A model generated the notes under the pieces. It was given only the letters and a program-made list of their open reading frames with translations, had not been told where the DNA came from and made no database searches. A stretch of 64,000 nucleotides of DNA from Paenibacillus lupini. GTDB taxonomy: Bacteria > Bacillota > Bacilli > Paenibacillales > Paenibacillaceae. The stretch lies in NCBI RefSeq assembly GCF_011761355.1, contig NZ_JAASRW010000010.1:124001-188000 (forward strand), read 5' to 3'. The translations under genes were made by a program, and so were the position numbers. Of the stretch, positions 8,172-17,646 are shown one piece after another (the stretch's first letter is position 1; each line of letters starts with the position of its first letter).

Positions 8172-9956
8172 ATGACGACAGGTAATTACCCGATGAAATG
8201 GGATTTGGAGACGTTTTATGAAGGAGGCTCGAATTCAGCCGCTTTCGCCGGAGAGCTTAACGGTATGGATAAAGATGTCGCCGAGCTGGAAAGACTGCTG
8301 TCAGGCAGCAGTGCAGAACCAAAGAAGAAGATCGAGGAGACAACGGCCATTATTCAATCTGTGCTGATTCGTCTGCGCCAGTCGGAATCTTTTGTGGAAT
8401 GCTTACAGGCGCAAAATATGAAGGACTCTGCAGCAAGCGGCTTGAGTGATCGGGTGAAGACGCTTAGTGCTAAGCTGCTGGGGGTATTAACCCGTTATGA
8501 TAGTGAACTTCGTCAGATCGGTGATGAAGAATGGGCACAAATCATTAGTGACGGCCCACTGGCAGATGTGGCATTCAGCTTGTCTGAACGGCGTGAACTG
8601 GCGAAGGAAAAGCTGGCTCCTGAGCTTGAAGCATTAGCTGGCGATCTGGCGGTTGATGGCTATCATGGCTGGGGTGCACTCTACGACTTGATCGTATCGA
8701 GAGCGAAGTTTACAGATGTAGATGAAGACGGTAAGGAAAAAGTGTTGTCCGCAGGACAAATGTTCAATCGACTATCAGACGGTGACCGTTCGGTCCGTAT
8801 CCGAGCGTTTGCTGAGTGGGAACGGGAGTGGGGCGATGCGGCAGAGCTGTGCGCAGACTCCCTTAACCGTCTTGCCGGCTTCCGTCTGAAGCTGTACGAC
8901 AAGCGTGGCTGGGACTCGGTACTTAAGGAGCCGCTGCAAATTAATCGGATGAGCGAAGCGACCTTTAATGCGATGTGGTCTGCTATCAATGAGGGCAAAC
9001 CAAAGCTGGTCCGTTATTTGGAGCGTAAGGCGAAGCTGCTTGGTCTAGAGAAGCTGGATTGGCATGATGTCAGTGCACCACTTGGTTCTTCTGCACGGAC
9101 GGTCAGCTTCGACGAAGGCGCGAAGTTTATTGTGGAGCAGTTCCGCAAGTTCAGCCCCGACATGGCAGACTTCTCTGAGATGGCGTTCCGGGATGGCTGG
9201 ATTGAAGCCGAGGATCGCGCAGGCAAACGGCCGGGCGGTTTCTGCACCTCTTTCCCAAAAAGCCGTCAGACTCGGATTTTCATGACATACTCGGGTACAG
9301 CGGATAATGTATCGACACTTGCGCATGAGCTTGGTCATGCTTACCATCAATACGTGATGGATGACTTGCCCGCGTTGTCGCAGGAATATGCGATGAATGT
9401 GGCAGAGACGGCATCTACCTTCGCAGAGCTGATCGTATCTGATTCAGCAATGAAAACGGCTGTCGACAAAGAAGAGAAACTAGGCCTCTTGGAAGACAAA
9501 ATCCAGAACGCCGTAGCCTTTTTCATGAACATCCACGCACGTGTACTGTTTGAGACGCGGTTCTATGAGCAGCGTAAGCTTGGCATTGTGCCAGTAGAGA
9601 AGTTGAATAGTCTGATGGTGGAAGCACAACGTGAGGCGTACAACGGAGCGCTTGGCGAAGTGCACCCGCACTTCTGGGCATCCAAGCTGCATTTCTACAT
9701 TACGAGTGTGCCGTTCTATAACTTCCCGTACACGTTTGGCTATTTGTTCAGCGCAGGCATCTATGCCCGTGCTCAGCAGGAAGGTCCGGCATTTGCCGAC
9801 CGTTATGTGCAGCTGCTGCGGGATACGGGTCGTATGACTGTGGAAGAGCTCGCGCAGAAGCATCTTGGTGTTAAGCTGGATGAAGCAGATTTCTGGCGTG
9901 ATGCGGTTGAGCTTACAACGAAGGATATCGACTTGTTCCTGGAGCTCACGGAATAA
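8172..9956 (+). CDS. pepF: M3 family oligoendopeptidase
   Basis: Cytoplasmic zinc oligopeptidase of the PepF/M3B family, which cuts short peptides. The zinc site HELGHAYH is at about residues 400-407, with the downstream Glu in NVAETASTFAE. The N-terminal oligopeptidase F domain includes SGSSAEPKKKIEETTAI. 594 aa, the usual size. The frame opens at 8100, but AAGGAGAG precedes the ATG at 8172, which starts MTTGNYPMKWDLETFYEGG, the family's typical N-terminus. It is transcribed away from yycC; a TATAAT at 8053-8058, at the edge of the repeat array, may be its -10. A terminator follows. Confidence 0.93.
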   Translation: MTTGNYPMKWDLETFYEGGSNSAAFAGELNGMDKDVAELERLLSGSSAEPKKKIEETTAIIQSVLIRLRQSESFVECLQAQNMKDSAASGLSDRVKTLSAKLLGVLTRYDSELRQIGDEEWAQIISDGPLADVAFSLSERRELAKEKLAPELEALAGDLAVDGYHGWGALYDLIVSRAKFTDVDEDGKEKVLSAGQMFNRLSDGDRSVRIRAFAEWEREWGDAAELCADSLNRLAGFRLKLYDKRGWDSVLKEPLQINRMSEATFNAMWSAINEGKPKLVRYLERKAKLLGLEKLDWHDVSAPLGSSARTVSFDEGAKFIVEQFRKFSPDMADFSEMAFRDGWIEAEDRAGKRPGGFCTSFPKSRQTRIFMTYSGTADNVSTLAHELGHAYHQYVMDDLPALSQEYAMNVAETASTFAELIVSDSAMKTAVDKEEKLGLLEDKIQNAVAFFMNIHARVLFETRFYEQRKLGIVPVEKLNSLMVEAQREAYNGALGEVHPHFWASKLHFYITSVPFYNFPYTFGYLFSAGIYARAQQEGPAFADRYVQLLRDTGRMTVEELAQKHLGVKLDEADFWRDAVELTTKDIDLFLELTE

Positions 9957-9973
9957 AAGGTTTGTAAGGTGAA

Positions 9974-10009
9974 GGAGGCGTGTCATCCTATGGATGATGC
10001 GCCTTTTTT
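9974..10009 (+). terminator. Terminator of pepF
   Basis: AGGCG-TG-TCATCC / GGATGA-TG-CGCCT stem with a TAT loop and six T residues. Confidence 0.85.
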
Positions 10010-10195
10010 GTGTTTGTTAAACAAGTTCGAGCTGGTCCGCTGGGTGAAAAGCAGGGTGATAGTAGTTTAAATAGAGCACATATGACGTGTGTATGAACAT
10101 ATATTGTGTATTAAATATATATGTGATATATTATTTCCGAATAATGATGGTTATATAGGTAAATGTGTGTAATAAAGAGAATGAAAGGGTGAACC

Positions 10196-10843
10196 ATTAT
10201 CCAGCTATCGAGTCGCCAGCTAGATTTACTAGAGCTAGTTAAGAAGCACGCGCCTATTACAGGGGAACAGCTTGCAGAATATATGGGCGTCAGCCGTCCA
10301 ACGCTGCGTTCGGATTTGTCGCTGCTGGTTATGCTTGGCTTACTTGATGCTAAGCCGAAGGTTGGTTATTTTCTCGGCACGGCATACCGTTCAACGGACG
10401 ATACGGCAACACGGCAGCGCTTCGACAATATTAAGGTTCGTGAAATTCAAGGGGTTCCGGTCAATATACCGGAGACGTTGTCCGTTCATGATGCGGTCAT
10501 TACCTTGTTTACTGAAAATGCGAATACGCTGCTTATCGTAAACGAAGATAAGAAACTGGCAGGGATCGTTACACCAAAGGATCTGCTGAAAATGACGCTC
10601 GGAAACCCGGGAGCAGCGACTGTGCCAGTCAGTATGGTCATGACTCGTTATCCGAATATCGTCACATTAGTTCCGGAAGAATCCGTTTCGGATGCGGTTC
10701 GAAAGATGATGCTCCATCAAATTGACTGCCTGCCTGTCATTATACCTGGCGAAGGCGGGCCGGAGATTAGTGGATGGGTATCGAAATCGAACATTATCCG
10801 GCTGATGTCGGATATTGCAACAGCTGCGGAACTGGGGGATTAG
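10196..10843 (+). CDS. ccpN: CcpN-type repressor (HTH plus CBS domains), ATT start
   Basis: Transcription factor of the CcpN (YqzB) family, which in Bacillus represses gapB and pckA when glycolysis is active. An N-terminal winged HTH (SSRQLDLLELVKKHAPITGE, then YMGVSRPTLRSDLSLL) is followed by two CBS domains that sense nucleotides (from about residues 80 and 145). The first ATG (10283) would delete half of the HTH. The frame has a stop at 10190-10192, and between it and 10283 there is no ATG, GTG or TTG. ATT at 10196 lies 6 nt after AAAGGG and gives a start that lines up with Bacillus CcpN. An AT-rich 186-bp region with many possible -10 boxes precedes it. Confidence 0.82.
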   Translation: MIQLSSRQLDLLELVKKHAPITGEQLAEYMGVSRPTLRSDLSLLVMLGLLDAKPKVGYFLGTAYRSTDDTATRQRFDNIKVREIQGVPVNIPETLSVHDAVITLFTENANTLLIVNEDKKLAGIVTPKDLLKMTLGNPGAATVPVSMVMTRYPNIVTLVPEESVSDAVRKMMLHQIDCLPVIIPGEGGPEISGWVSKSNIIRLMSDIATAAELGD

Positions 10844-10847
10844 GAGT

Positions 10848-11645
10848 ATGTCAGAGCAGATCATCTACGTTTGTTCAGATGCGGTAGGGGAAACGGCAGA
10901 GGCAGTTGCGAAAGCAACCCTGCGTCAGTTCGCATCGGATCATGTGAAAATTAAACGATTCGGTCATATGAAGACCGAAGAAGAAGTGATCCAGATTGTC
11001 GCGGAAGCGGCGAGAACGGGCGGCTTCATCAGCTATACGCTTGTTCAACCTGAGCTGCGTGAGCTTATGAAGGAGGAATCTTTCCGCCGGGGTGTTAGAG
11101 CAGTCGATGTGATGGGCCCAATGATGCAGGCTTTTGTTGATACCTTTGGCAGTTCGCCAAAGCGCATGCCGGGACTACTACACTCCATTGACGATGAATA
11201 TTACCGCCGTATGGATGCGATTGAATTCGCGGTCAAATATGATGACGGGAAGGACGCAAGAGGATTCATGCAAGCACAAGTTGTGCTGATTGGTGTGTCG
11301 CGTACGTCGAAAACACCACTTAGCATTTTCCTATCCCACAAAGGTATTAAAACAGCTAACTTACCACTTATGCCGGAAGTCAGACCACCTGCCGAACTAA
11401 CACCAGCACCGGGCAGATTGATTGTTGGGCTGACGATGCAGCCGGAGCCTCTGCTTCACATTCGAAGCGAGAGACTGAAGACGTTAGGACTTCCAGGCTC
11501 TGCCCAGTATGCATCTATGGAGCGTATTTTGGAGGAGCTTGAGTATGCAACCCAAGTGATGGAAGCATTAGGCTGCCCGGTGATTGACGTCACCAATCGC
11601 GCGATTGAAGAGACCGCAGGACTCATTATTGAACGTTTATCTTAA
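10848..11645 (+). CDS. ppsR: Pyruvate, phosphate/water dikinase regulatory protein
   Basis: Bifunctional ADP-dependent kinase/Pi-dependent pyrophosphorylase of the DUF299 family (YqfL in B. subtilis), which switches PEP synthase or PPDK on and off. Seen: YVCSDAVGETAEAVAKATL at the N-terminus, the nucleotide-binding GVSRTSKTPLSIFLSHKG, and SMERILEELEYA near the end. 265 aa. The start at 10848 overlaps the GGAG next to the ccpN stop (5-bp gap). ccpN followed by this gene is a conserved Bacillales pair. Confidence 0.9.
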   Translation: MSEQIIYVCSDAVGETAEAVAKATLRQFASDHVKIKRFGHMKTEEEVIQIVAEAARTGGFISYTLVQPELRELMKEESFRRGVRAVDVMGPMMQAFVDTFGSSPKRMPGLLHSIDDEYYRRMDAIEFAVKYDDGKDARGFMQAQVVLIGVSRTSKTPLSIFLSHKGIKTANLPLMPEVRPPAELTPAPGRLIVGLTMQPEPLLHIRSERLKTLGLPGSAQYASMERILEELEYATQVMEALGCPVIDVTNRAIEETAGLIIERLS

Positions 11646-11712
11646 ATAAAAAAACGTTGCCAACGTATTTATCACATAAAAATGGCAATACGTTATGAGA
11701 GGATGCCCAATT

Positions 11713-12681
11713 ATGTTAGAACGCGAATTGTCTTTAGAGCTTGTTCGAGTCACGGAGCTTGCGGCGCTTGCCGCCTCCCCTTGGATGGGCCGGGGAGACA
11801 AGAACAGTGCCGACGGTGCGGCGACTGAAGCGATGCGGAGTATGTTTGATACGGTATCGATCCGCGGAACGGTCGTCATTGGTGAAGGTGAGATGGATGA
11901 AGCGCCAATGCTCTATATCGGTGAACAAGTGGGCAGCATGTTAGGGCCGGAGGTAGATGTAGCCGTAGATCCTCTTGAAGGGACGGAGATCGTTGCCAGA
12001 GGTCTTAACAATGCAATGGCTGTTCTTGCTGTAGCAGGCAAAGGTCAGCTTCTCCATGCGCCCGACATGTATATGGAAAAGCTGGCAGTTGGTCCTGAGC
12101 TTGCAGGGAAATTGTCGCTGAAGGATCCAATCCGAACGACGCTGGAAAAGGCGGCACTAGCGCTTGATAAGCCAATTACGGACCTGACCGTTATGATACT
12201 GGACAGAGAACGTCATGCGGATATGACCCGTGAGCTGAGAGAAGCCGGCGTTCGTATCAAGTTTTTGTCGGATGGGGATGTAGCCGGGGCGCTTGCACCC
12301 TCCTTCCCGGAAGCGGGCATCGATTTGTATGTTGGATCCGGCGGTGCGCCGGAGGGCGTGCTGGCAGCAGCTGCGCTCAAATGTCTAGGCGGCGAGATTC
12401 AAGGCAGGCTCATGCCTGAAAGCGAAGAGCAATATGAGCGCTGCGTCTCCATGGGGCTGTCTGACCCTCGCAAAATATTAGCAATTGACGATATGGTAGG
12501 TAATGGAGATGTCATCTTCGCAGCGACCGGTGTGACGCCAGGGGAATTCCTTGGCGGCGTTCGTTATATGCCGGATCAGCGGGCAGAGACACATTCGATG
12601 GTGATGCGGGCGCAGACCCGTACCGTGCGTTATGTGAAGTCCCTGCATTACCTGCCGAACAAACCTCTTCTACGCAAATAA
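11713..12681 (+). CDS. glpX: Fructose-1,6-bisphosphatase class II
   Basis: GlpX-type FBPase, the gluconeogenic step from fructose-1,6-bisphosphate to fructose-6-phosphate. Family motifs: [34 protein letters not shown], the metal-binding VDPLEGTE, and [18 protein letters not shown]. 322 aa. ATG at 11713 is preceded by GAGAGGA; the frame opens 6 codons earlier without a good site. It lies 67 bp after ppsR, so three consecutive genes serve or control gluconeogenesis. Confidence 0.94.
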   Translation: MLERELSLELVRVTELAALAASPWMGRGDKNSADGAATEAMRSMFDTVSIRGTVVIGEGEMDEAPMLYIGEQVGSMLGPEVDVAVDPLEGTEIVARGLNNAMAVLAVAGKGQLLHAPDMYMEKLAVGPELAGKLSLKDPIRTTLEKAALALDKPITDLTVMILDRERHADMTRELREAGVRIKFLSDGDVAGALAPSFPEAGIDLYVGSGGAPEGVLAAAALKCLGGEIQGRLMPESEEQYERCVSMGLSDPRKILAIDDMVGNGDVIFAATGVTPGEFLGGVRYMPDQRAETHSMVMRAQTRTVRYVKSLHYLPNKPLLRK

Positions 12682-12706
12682 ACTTGGAATGAAAGAAGGA
12701 ATGGGA

Positions 12707-13114
12707 ATGGAACGAACCTTTGTCATGGTGAAGCCCGATGGTGTGAAACGTGGATTAATCGGCAGCATAGTAGCAAGATTCGAGCACAAAGGCTTTAAGC
12801 TTATACAGGCGAAATTGATTGAAATCGATACGCCTTTGGCAGAGCGCCATTATAGTGAGCACGCGGCGAAGCCGTTCTTCGGCGAATTAGTCGAGTTCAT
12901 TACTTCAGGTCCTTCTTTCGCTATGGTCTGGGAAGGCCCTGGTGCCGTAAAAAATGCCCGTACCTTGATTGGCCGGACGAATCCATCGGATGCAGATGCC
13001 GGTACCATTCGTGGTGATTTTGCGCTAAGTGTAGAAAGCAATATTGTTCATGGTTCTGATTCTGTCGAGAGTGCAGCACATGAGATTCAAATGTTTTTCG
13101 GAGATCAACTGTAA
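12707..13114 (+). CDS. ndk: Nucleoside diphosphate kinase
   Basis: Transfers the gamma-phosphate between nucleoside triphosphates and diphosphates through a phosphohistidine. It has [18 protein letters not shown] at the N-terminus and the active-site NIVHGSDS. The product is 135 aa. The closest homologues are usually 145-150 aa; the end after MFFGDQL is short. The start at 12707 has AAGGA 6 nt upstream; two earlier in-frame ATGs overlap or abut that site. It follows glpX by 25 bp. Confidence 0.95.
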   Translation: MERTFVMVKPDGVKRGLIGSIVARFEHKGFKLIQAKLIEIDTPLAERHYSEHAAKPFFGELVEFITSGPSFAMVWEGPGAVKNARTLIGRTNPSDADAGTIRGDFALSVESNIVHGSDSVESAAHEIQMFFGDQL

Positions 13115-13135
13115 CTCAAGAGGAACCATCTGCCC

Positions 13136-13430
13136 ATGACGGAAGATAGGTACGAGAAACGTGCTTTATCGGAAAAAGGCATAAGTCCTTTCAACGGACG
13201 TCTCGACGATACTGGTGCTTATGGCATGGGACCTATTGAGGATCTCAAGACGATTAACCAGCACTATAACTTGTCTGCCGAGATCATTGCAGCGAGTATC
13301 TGCATATCGGTCATGTGGAGCAAGCTGCACTAGCTGGAGCCCATTTTGTAACGATATCGGAGGCACTCCTGTCTGCCTATTGGAAACCGATGATGGTATA
13401 GCGAAATTTCTAAGTGAGTGGGACAATTGA
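13136..13430 (+). pseudogene. Transaldolase (TalB/FSA type) C-terminal remnant
   Basis: Broken gene. The first frame reads [17 protein letters not shown]..., then [13 protein letters not shown], which matches the SPFVGRLDD and the ASI-R-H region of small transaldolases. After that a one-base shift is needed to continue as [19 protein letters not shown], and a second shift before DDGIAKFLSEWDN and the stop at 13430. The N-terminal about 100 residues, including the Schiff-base lysine region, are missing: [15 protein letters not shown] joins directly to the late part. It cannot make an active enzyme. Confidence 0.75.
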
Positions 13431-13458
13431 AAGCTAGACTCATAGAGTATTTTCAAGC

Positions 13459-13508
13459 ATAAAAACTCATGTAACGGGTAACCGTTTACATGAGTTTTTA
13501 TTGTTTTT
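13459..13508 (+). terminator. Terminator before the EPS cluster
   Basis: AAAAACTCATGTAA / TTACATGAGTTTTT stem (one A/T slip) with an inner CGGGTAACCG, followed by ATTGTTTTT. It separates ndk and the pseudogene from the EPS promoter. Confidence 0.85.
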
Positions 13509-13566
13509 ACAGAAAATCACTATGCAACAAAATGTCGCAAGGTTATGAAAACAGCGGAGAAAACTA

Positions 13567-13627
13567 TTGACAATGATACGTTTTGTATCTTAAAGTAAGT
13601 AGTACAAATAAGGATACGATTTGTATC
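13567..13627 (+). promoter_or_regulatory. EPS promoter 1 with two GATAC-N5-GTATC operators
   Basis: TTGACA (13567-13572) is followed after a 17-bp spacer by a weak -10 (TTAAAG, 13590-13595). The perfect inverted repeat GATAC-GTTTT-GTATC (13575-13589) fills the spacer. A second perfect copy, GATAC-GATTT-GTATC, lies at 13613-13627, 38 bp downstream. It precedes the first wzz gene and is likely a repressor site. Confidence 0.7.
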
Positions 13628-13660
13628 GGAAGTCCTACTTAGGTTGCAGGAGGGAAGCGT

Positions 13661-14413
13661 GTGGAGCTAAAGCAGTACGTTCAGATCGTGATGAAGAAGT
13701 GGTGGTTAATCGCAGCCGTCGTTATAGTCGCAGTCGTTGCAACCGGCATTAAGAGTTATTTTTTCACAACCCCTGTCTACCAGGCTAAAGCAACTCTTAT
13801 TGTCAATCAATCCCCACAGCAGGCTGGTGTAGAAACGCTTAATCTAGGAGTATTACAGTCCAATGTCATGTTGATCAACTCATACAAGAAAATTGTTGAA
13901 TCAGCATTCATTATGGATAAGGTTGTAGAACAAAATCCTAACATTGGTGTTACCTCGGATCAATTATCCTCGAAGGTTACAGTCACCTCCGCAGATGAAT
14001 CGCAAGTGATGGACATCATATACAGCGGTTCTTCTTATCAGCAGGCTGCTCAAATTGTAAATGCGGTATCTGAAATTTTCAAAGAGCAAATCCCGAATAT
14101 CATGCAAGTGGATAACGTCACCCTTTTGGATAAGGCAGATGAGAAAGATTTGCCAAGTCCCATTAACAATAGCCCCATTCTTAACATGCTCATCAGCTTT
14201 ATCGTATCGTTAATGCTGGCTGTCGGCATAATCTTCCTGCTCGATTATTTGGACGACACAATCAAGAGCGAGACCGAGATGCTGCAAACCTTGGATCTTC
14301 CTGTTCTTGCCCTAATCAATAAAATCAATAGACAGGATCTGGGGGGTTCCAAGAAGCCGCCGTCTATATCGTTGAAAAGTAAAGAAGCCTCATACGCCAC
14401 ACTTAATCAGTAA
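13661..14413 (+). CDS. Wzz/YveK-type polysaccharide co-polymerase (first copy)
   Basis: Membrane protein of the Wzz/CapA (YveK, EpsA) family, which controls polysaccharide chain length and acts as membrane partner of a BY-kinase. N-terminal [20 protein letters not shown] opens into the first membrane segment (about 16-35). The extracellular loop carries [13 protein letters not shown]. The second membrane segment (about 175-195) is followed by [10 protein letters not shown] and a 50-aa cytoplasmic tail. 250 aa. GTG start with GGAGG 9 nt upstream. No kinase is adjacent; the only one is behind the paralogue at 20031. Confidence 0.88.
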   Translation: MELKQYVQIVMKKWWLIAAVVIVAVVATGIKSYFFTTPVYQAKATLIVNQSPQQAGVETLNLGVLQSNVMLINSYKKIVESAFIMDKVVEQNPNIGVTSDQLSSKVTVTSADESQVMDIIYSGSSYQQAAQIVNAVSEIFKEQIPNIMQVDNVTLLDKADEKDLPSPINNSPILNMLISFIVSLMLAVGIIFLLDYLDDTIKSETEMLQTLDLPVLALINKINRQDLGGSKKPPSISLKSKEASYATLNQ

Positions 14414-14432
14414 AGATTACTGCGGGTTTGGC

Positions 14433-14462
14433 AGCTCTGGACCTTTTCAGGGCTTTGTTTTA
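14433..14462 (+). terminator. Possible weak terminator or attenuator between wzz and galU
   Basis: AGCTCTG / CAGGGCT stem (one G-U pair), 8-nt loop, then TTGTTTT. It lies inside what otherwise looks like one operon. Confidence 0.4.
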
Positions 14463-14504
14463 TATAGAGATATACAAAAACGGATAGGTGAGGGTGAGAG
14501 TGTA

Positions 14505-15392
14505 ATGAACAAGGTGAAAAAGGCAATTATACCTGCTGCGGGACTTGGAACCCGGTTCCTTCCGGCAACAAAGGCTATGCCGAAAGAAATGCTGCCGATC
14601 GTCGATAAGCCAACGATTCAGTACATTGTCGAAGAAGCAATTGCATCAGGGATTGAAGACATCATTATCGTAACGGGCAAAGGGAAAAGGGCGATCGAGG
14701 ATCATTTCGACCATGCCTTCGAGCTGGAGCATAATTTGTTCAGCAAAGGCAAGTTTGAACTGCTGGATGAGGTTCGGCGTTCATCAAACGTCGCTATCCA
14801 CTATATTCGGCAAAAAGAAGCAAAAGGACTTGGCCACGCGGTATGGTGTGCACGTAATTTTATCGGCAATGAGCCATTTGCTGTTCTGCTCGGTGATGAC
14901 ATTGTGCAGTCGCAAGTGCCGTGCGTAAAGCAATTGATTGAGCAATACGAACGGACAGACCGCTCTGTTATTGGTGTTCAGTCTGTCAAGGAAGATCAGA
15001 CGGATCGATACGGGATCGTAGATCCAATCGAGAAGTTTGACCGGCTCTACCAGGTTAGGCGTTTTGTAGAAAAGCCAAATAAGGGACAGGCGCCTTCCAA
15101 TCTTGCTATTATGGGACGTTATATTTTAACCCCTGAAATATTCGATTACTTGGAGAATCAAGAAGAAGGAGCCGGAGGTGAAATCCAGCTGACGGATGCC
15201 ATTCAGAGGCTGAATGAAAGTCAGGGCGTATATGCTTATGATTTCGAGGGGATCCGGTACGATGTTGGGGAGAAGCTAGGTTTCATTACAACAACGCTTG
15301 ATTTTGCTTTAAGAAATGAAGAGCTTAGAATTCCTCTTCTTGCTGCTATGGAAGAAATGATTGTAAGAGAGCAGTCTAATAAGATTAATTAG
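14505..15392 (+). CDS. galU: UTP-glucose-1-phosphate uridylyltransferase
   Basis: Makes UDP-glucose, precursor for EPS (and for other wall glycans). The nucleotide-binding start [20 protein letters not shown] is canonical, followed by [21 protein letters not shown] and a [11 protein letters not shown] segment. 295 aa, the normal length. It starts 91 bp after wzz with a GGTGAGGGTGAGAG site and is 12 bp from the sugar transferase that follows. Confidence 0.95.
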   Translation: MNKVKKAIIPAAGLGTRFLPATKAMPKEMLPIVDKPTIQYIVEEAIASGIEDIIIVTGKGKRAIEDHFDHAFELEHNLFSKGKFELLDEVRRSSNVAIHYIRQKEAKGLGHAVWCARNFIGNEPFAVLLGDDIVQSQVPCVKQLIEQYERTDRSVIGVQSVKEDQTDRYGIVDPIEKFDRLYQVRRFVEKPNKGQAPSNLAIMGRYILTPEIFDYLENQEEGAGGEIQLTDAIQRLNESQGVYAYDFEGIRYDVGEKLGFITTTLDFALRNEELRIPLLAAMEEMIVREQSNKIN

Positions 15393-15404
15393 AGGTGAAT
15401 GGTA

Positions 15405-16094
15405 ATGGCTCCGACCCCTCAGCAAAATGATCTCGAAGCGGTCTTTGATGCCGCAACCCTGTATACGGCTTACGAGCGTCGGCCTTTACGGCTTTATTTA
15501 ATGATTAAGCGAGGGTTTGATCTTATTGCTGCTTCAGCTGGAATGATTATGCTAGCTCCGATTTTTCTTCTCGTTGCCTTATGTATCAAGCTGGAGAGCC
15601 CAAAGGGCTCTGTTTTCTTCTATCAAACCCGGGTAGGGCGCAATGAGCAGGTATTCAAGATGTTTAAATTCCGTTCGATGGTTGCCAATGCTGAAGAACT
15701 GCTAGAAGGACTGCTTAGTCAGAATGAAATCGAAGGCGCCATGTTTAAGATGAAGGAAGATCCCCGGATTACGAAAGTGGGGAAATTCATCCGGAAAACA
15801 AGTATCGATGAGCTTCCACAGTTATGGAATGTGATTAAAGGCGATATGTCACTGGTTGGGCCACGTCCTGCTTTGCCGCGTGAGGTACAGAACTACAGCA
15901 GCTACGATAAACTTCGGCTTAAAGTGTTGCCTGGATGCACCGGGTTGTGGCAGGTTAGTGGACGTAACGAGCTCAGCTTTCAGGAAATGGTTGAGCTGGA
16001 TCTGAAGTATATCGAAGAGCGGGGATTTCTGTTTGATCTGAAGCTGGTCCTGCTTACCGTCAGGGTCATGTTCGGCTCCAAGAACGCTTATTAG
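15405..16094 (+). CDS. Undecaprenyl-phosphate sugar phosphotransferase (priming enzyme)
   Basis: A bacterial sugar transferase (PF02397 type) that starts the EPS repeat unit by moving sugar-1-phosphate onto undecaprenyl phosphate. One N-terminal membrane segment (SAGMIMLAPIFLLVALCIKL) precedes the catalytic region VFFYQTRVGRNEQVFKMFKF, then DELPQLWNVIKGDMSLVGPR and LPGCTGLWQVSGR. It is a short form (229 aa) without the N-terminal multi-TM domain, as in EpsL-like enzymes. The start at 15405 is 7 nt after GAGGTGA. Whether it transfers glucose or galactose cannot be read from sequence. Confidence 0.92.
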   Translation: MAPTPQQNDLEAVFDAATLYTAYERRPLRLYLMIKRGFDLIAASAGMIMLAPIFLLVALCIKLESPKGSVFFYQTRVGRNEQVFKMFKFRSMVANAEELLEGLLSQNEIEGAMFKMKEDPRITKVGKFIRKTSIDELPQLWNVIKGDMSLVGPRPALPREVQNYSSYDKLRLKVLPGCTGLWQVSGRNELSFQEMVELDLKYIEERGFLFDLKLVLLTVRVMFGSKNAY

Positions 16095-16120
16095 TGATAG
16101 AGCGAAACGGAGGAGTAGGA

Positions 16121-17491
16121 ATGAAGCTAGTATTGTTGTCCGGAGGCTCGGGGAAAAGGCTGTGGCCACTTTCAAATGATGCCCGATCGAAGCAATTCCT
16201 AAAGGTGCTCGAGGATGAGCAGCATCAGCTAGTATCCATGGTCCAGCGAGTATGGGGACAAATTGCAGAAAAGGGACTCTCTGAAAATAGTTATATTGCA
16301 ACAGGCAAATCGCAGGTTGAAATGATGCAAAGTCAGATTGGCCGGCATGTGCCATTAATCATTGAGCCAGAGCGCAGAGATACGTTCGCCGCTATCGCGT
16401 TAACTGCAGCTTATCTCTATTCGGAGCAAGAGGTCGGGCTGGATGAAGTAATTGCTATTCTGCCTGTAGATCCTTATGTAGAGAGCCGGTTTTTTGATGA
16501 AGTCAAGCAGCTCGAGAACGTCCTTCTTGCTACGGAGGCAAACCTTGCTTTAATTGGAGTAAAACCAACCTACCCTTCCTCGAAATACGGTTATATTATT
16601 CCTTCAGGAGATCAAAATAGTGTTGGATATTGTGATGTGAATCGGTTTGAGGAGAAGCCTTCTGAAGAACGTGCTGCTGAGCTTATTGAAGAACATCATG
16701 CCTTATGGAACTGCGGCGTATTTGCTTTTAAGCTTGGATTCCTTATTCAATTGCTTGAGCAGAAAGGGCTGCCTCTTCATTATAAAGAGCTATTGAAGCA
16801 GTATCATACACTTCCGAAAGTCAGCTTCGATTATGAAGTGGTCGAGCAGACTAGCCATATTGTCGTCCGGCCGTACGAGGGGTACTGGAAAGATCTTGGC
16901 ACCTGGAATACGCTGACGGAGGAGATGGGCAATCATCTTATCGGCAAAGGCATGATTAGTGAAGACAGCATCAACACTCATCTCATTAATGAGATTGATA
17001 TTCCGGTATCAATTCTTGGCTTATCGAATGTGGTCGTTGCTGTAAGCCCGGATGGTATTCTGGTGTCGGAGAAGACCGCAAGTCCACGAGTGAAAGACTT
17101 CATAAATTATAATCAAGGCCCGAAGTTCGAGGAGCGGAGCTGGGGCTGGGCTAGGATTCTCGACGATCAGCATTATGATGATGGACGCTCAGTCGTAACC
17201 AAGCGTGTAGGTATATTGCCAGGCCGGAATATTAGCTATCAGCTTCATATCAATCGGGAAGAAGTATGGACCATCGTGAAGGGTGAAGGTGAGTTCGTCC
17301 AGAACGGCAATTATATGAAGGTGAGAGCTGGCAATGTGCTGCATATTCCGATGAAGACTTTGCACAGCATCCGTGCGGTATCTGAGCTAGAGATCATTAT
17401 TGTACAATCCGGCAACGGAGAAGAGGATAGCCGAATCGTCGAGTTATACAATACGTGGGAAGAAGTCGAGGAGCATTGTACAAATATGTAG
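16121..17491 (+). CDS. manC: Mannose-1-phosphate guanylyltransferase (ManC type)
   Basis: Makes GDP-mannose for the EPS. The N-terminal pyrophosphorylase domain has LLSGGSGKRLWPLSND and EPERRDTFAAIALTAAYL, then FEEKPSEE. The C-terminal cupin (mannose-6-phosphate isomerase type II) domain has ERSWGWARIL, ISYQLHINREEVWTIVKGEG and VLHIPMKTLHSI. 456 aa, typical of the bifunctional enzyme. ATG at 16121 has AGGAG and replaces an earlier open start at 16094. Last gene of the first EPS transcription unit; a terminator follows. Confidence 0.92.
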   Translation: MKLVLLSGGSGKRLWPLSNDARSKQFLKVLEDEQHQLVSMVQRVWGQIAEKGLSENSYIATGKSQVEMMQSQIGRHVPLIIEPERRDTFAAIALTAAYLYSEQEVGLDEVIAILPVDPYVESRFFDEVKQLENVLLATEANLALIGVKPTYPSSKYGYIIPSGDQNSVGYCDVNRFEEKPSEERAAELIEEHHALWNCGVFAFKLGFLIQLLEQKGLPLHYKELLKQYHTLPKVSFDYEVVEQTSHIVVRPYEGYWKDLGTWNTLTEEMGNHLIGKGMISEDSINTHLINEIDIPVSILGLSNVVVAVSPDGILVSEKTASPRVKDFINYNQGPKFEERSWGWARILDDQHYDDGRSVVTKRVGILPGRNISYQLHINREEVWTIVKGEGEFVQNGNYMKVRAGNVLHIPMKTLHSIRAVSELEIIIVQSGNGEEDSRIVELYNTWEEVEEHCTNM

Positions 17492-17506
17492 GTGTGAACA
17501 TGCATC

Positions 17507-17546
17507 AAAGGCGCATTCGTCTCCATGAGGAGACAATGCGCCTTTC
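17507..17546 (+). terminator. Terminator after manC
   Basis: AAAGGCGCATT-C-GTCTCC / GGAGAC-A-ATGCGCCTTT stem with an ATGA loop, followed by a short CTATTATTTT tail. Confidence 0.85.
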
Positions 17547-17646
17547 TATTATTTTGAAATCTATACAAGAGAGGAGGGCTAGTCACAGTTGCATTTCATA
17601 GAGTTGTTTCATATATGGAAGGAGGAGATGAAAGGAGGATGGATGT

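Noticed and set aside
11848-11858. GATACGGTATC in glpX as another operator copy
   Set aside because: Spacer of 1 bp instead of 5, and inside coding sequence.
13136-13333. 65-residue hypothetical protein
   Set aside because: Matches the start of the late transaldolase region and continues in other frames, so it is a pseudogene fragment.
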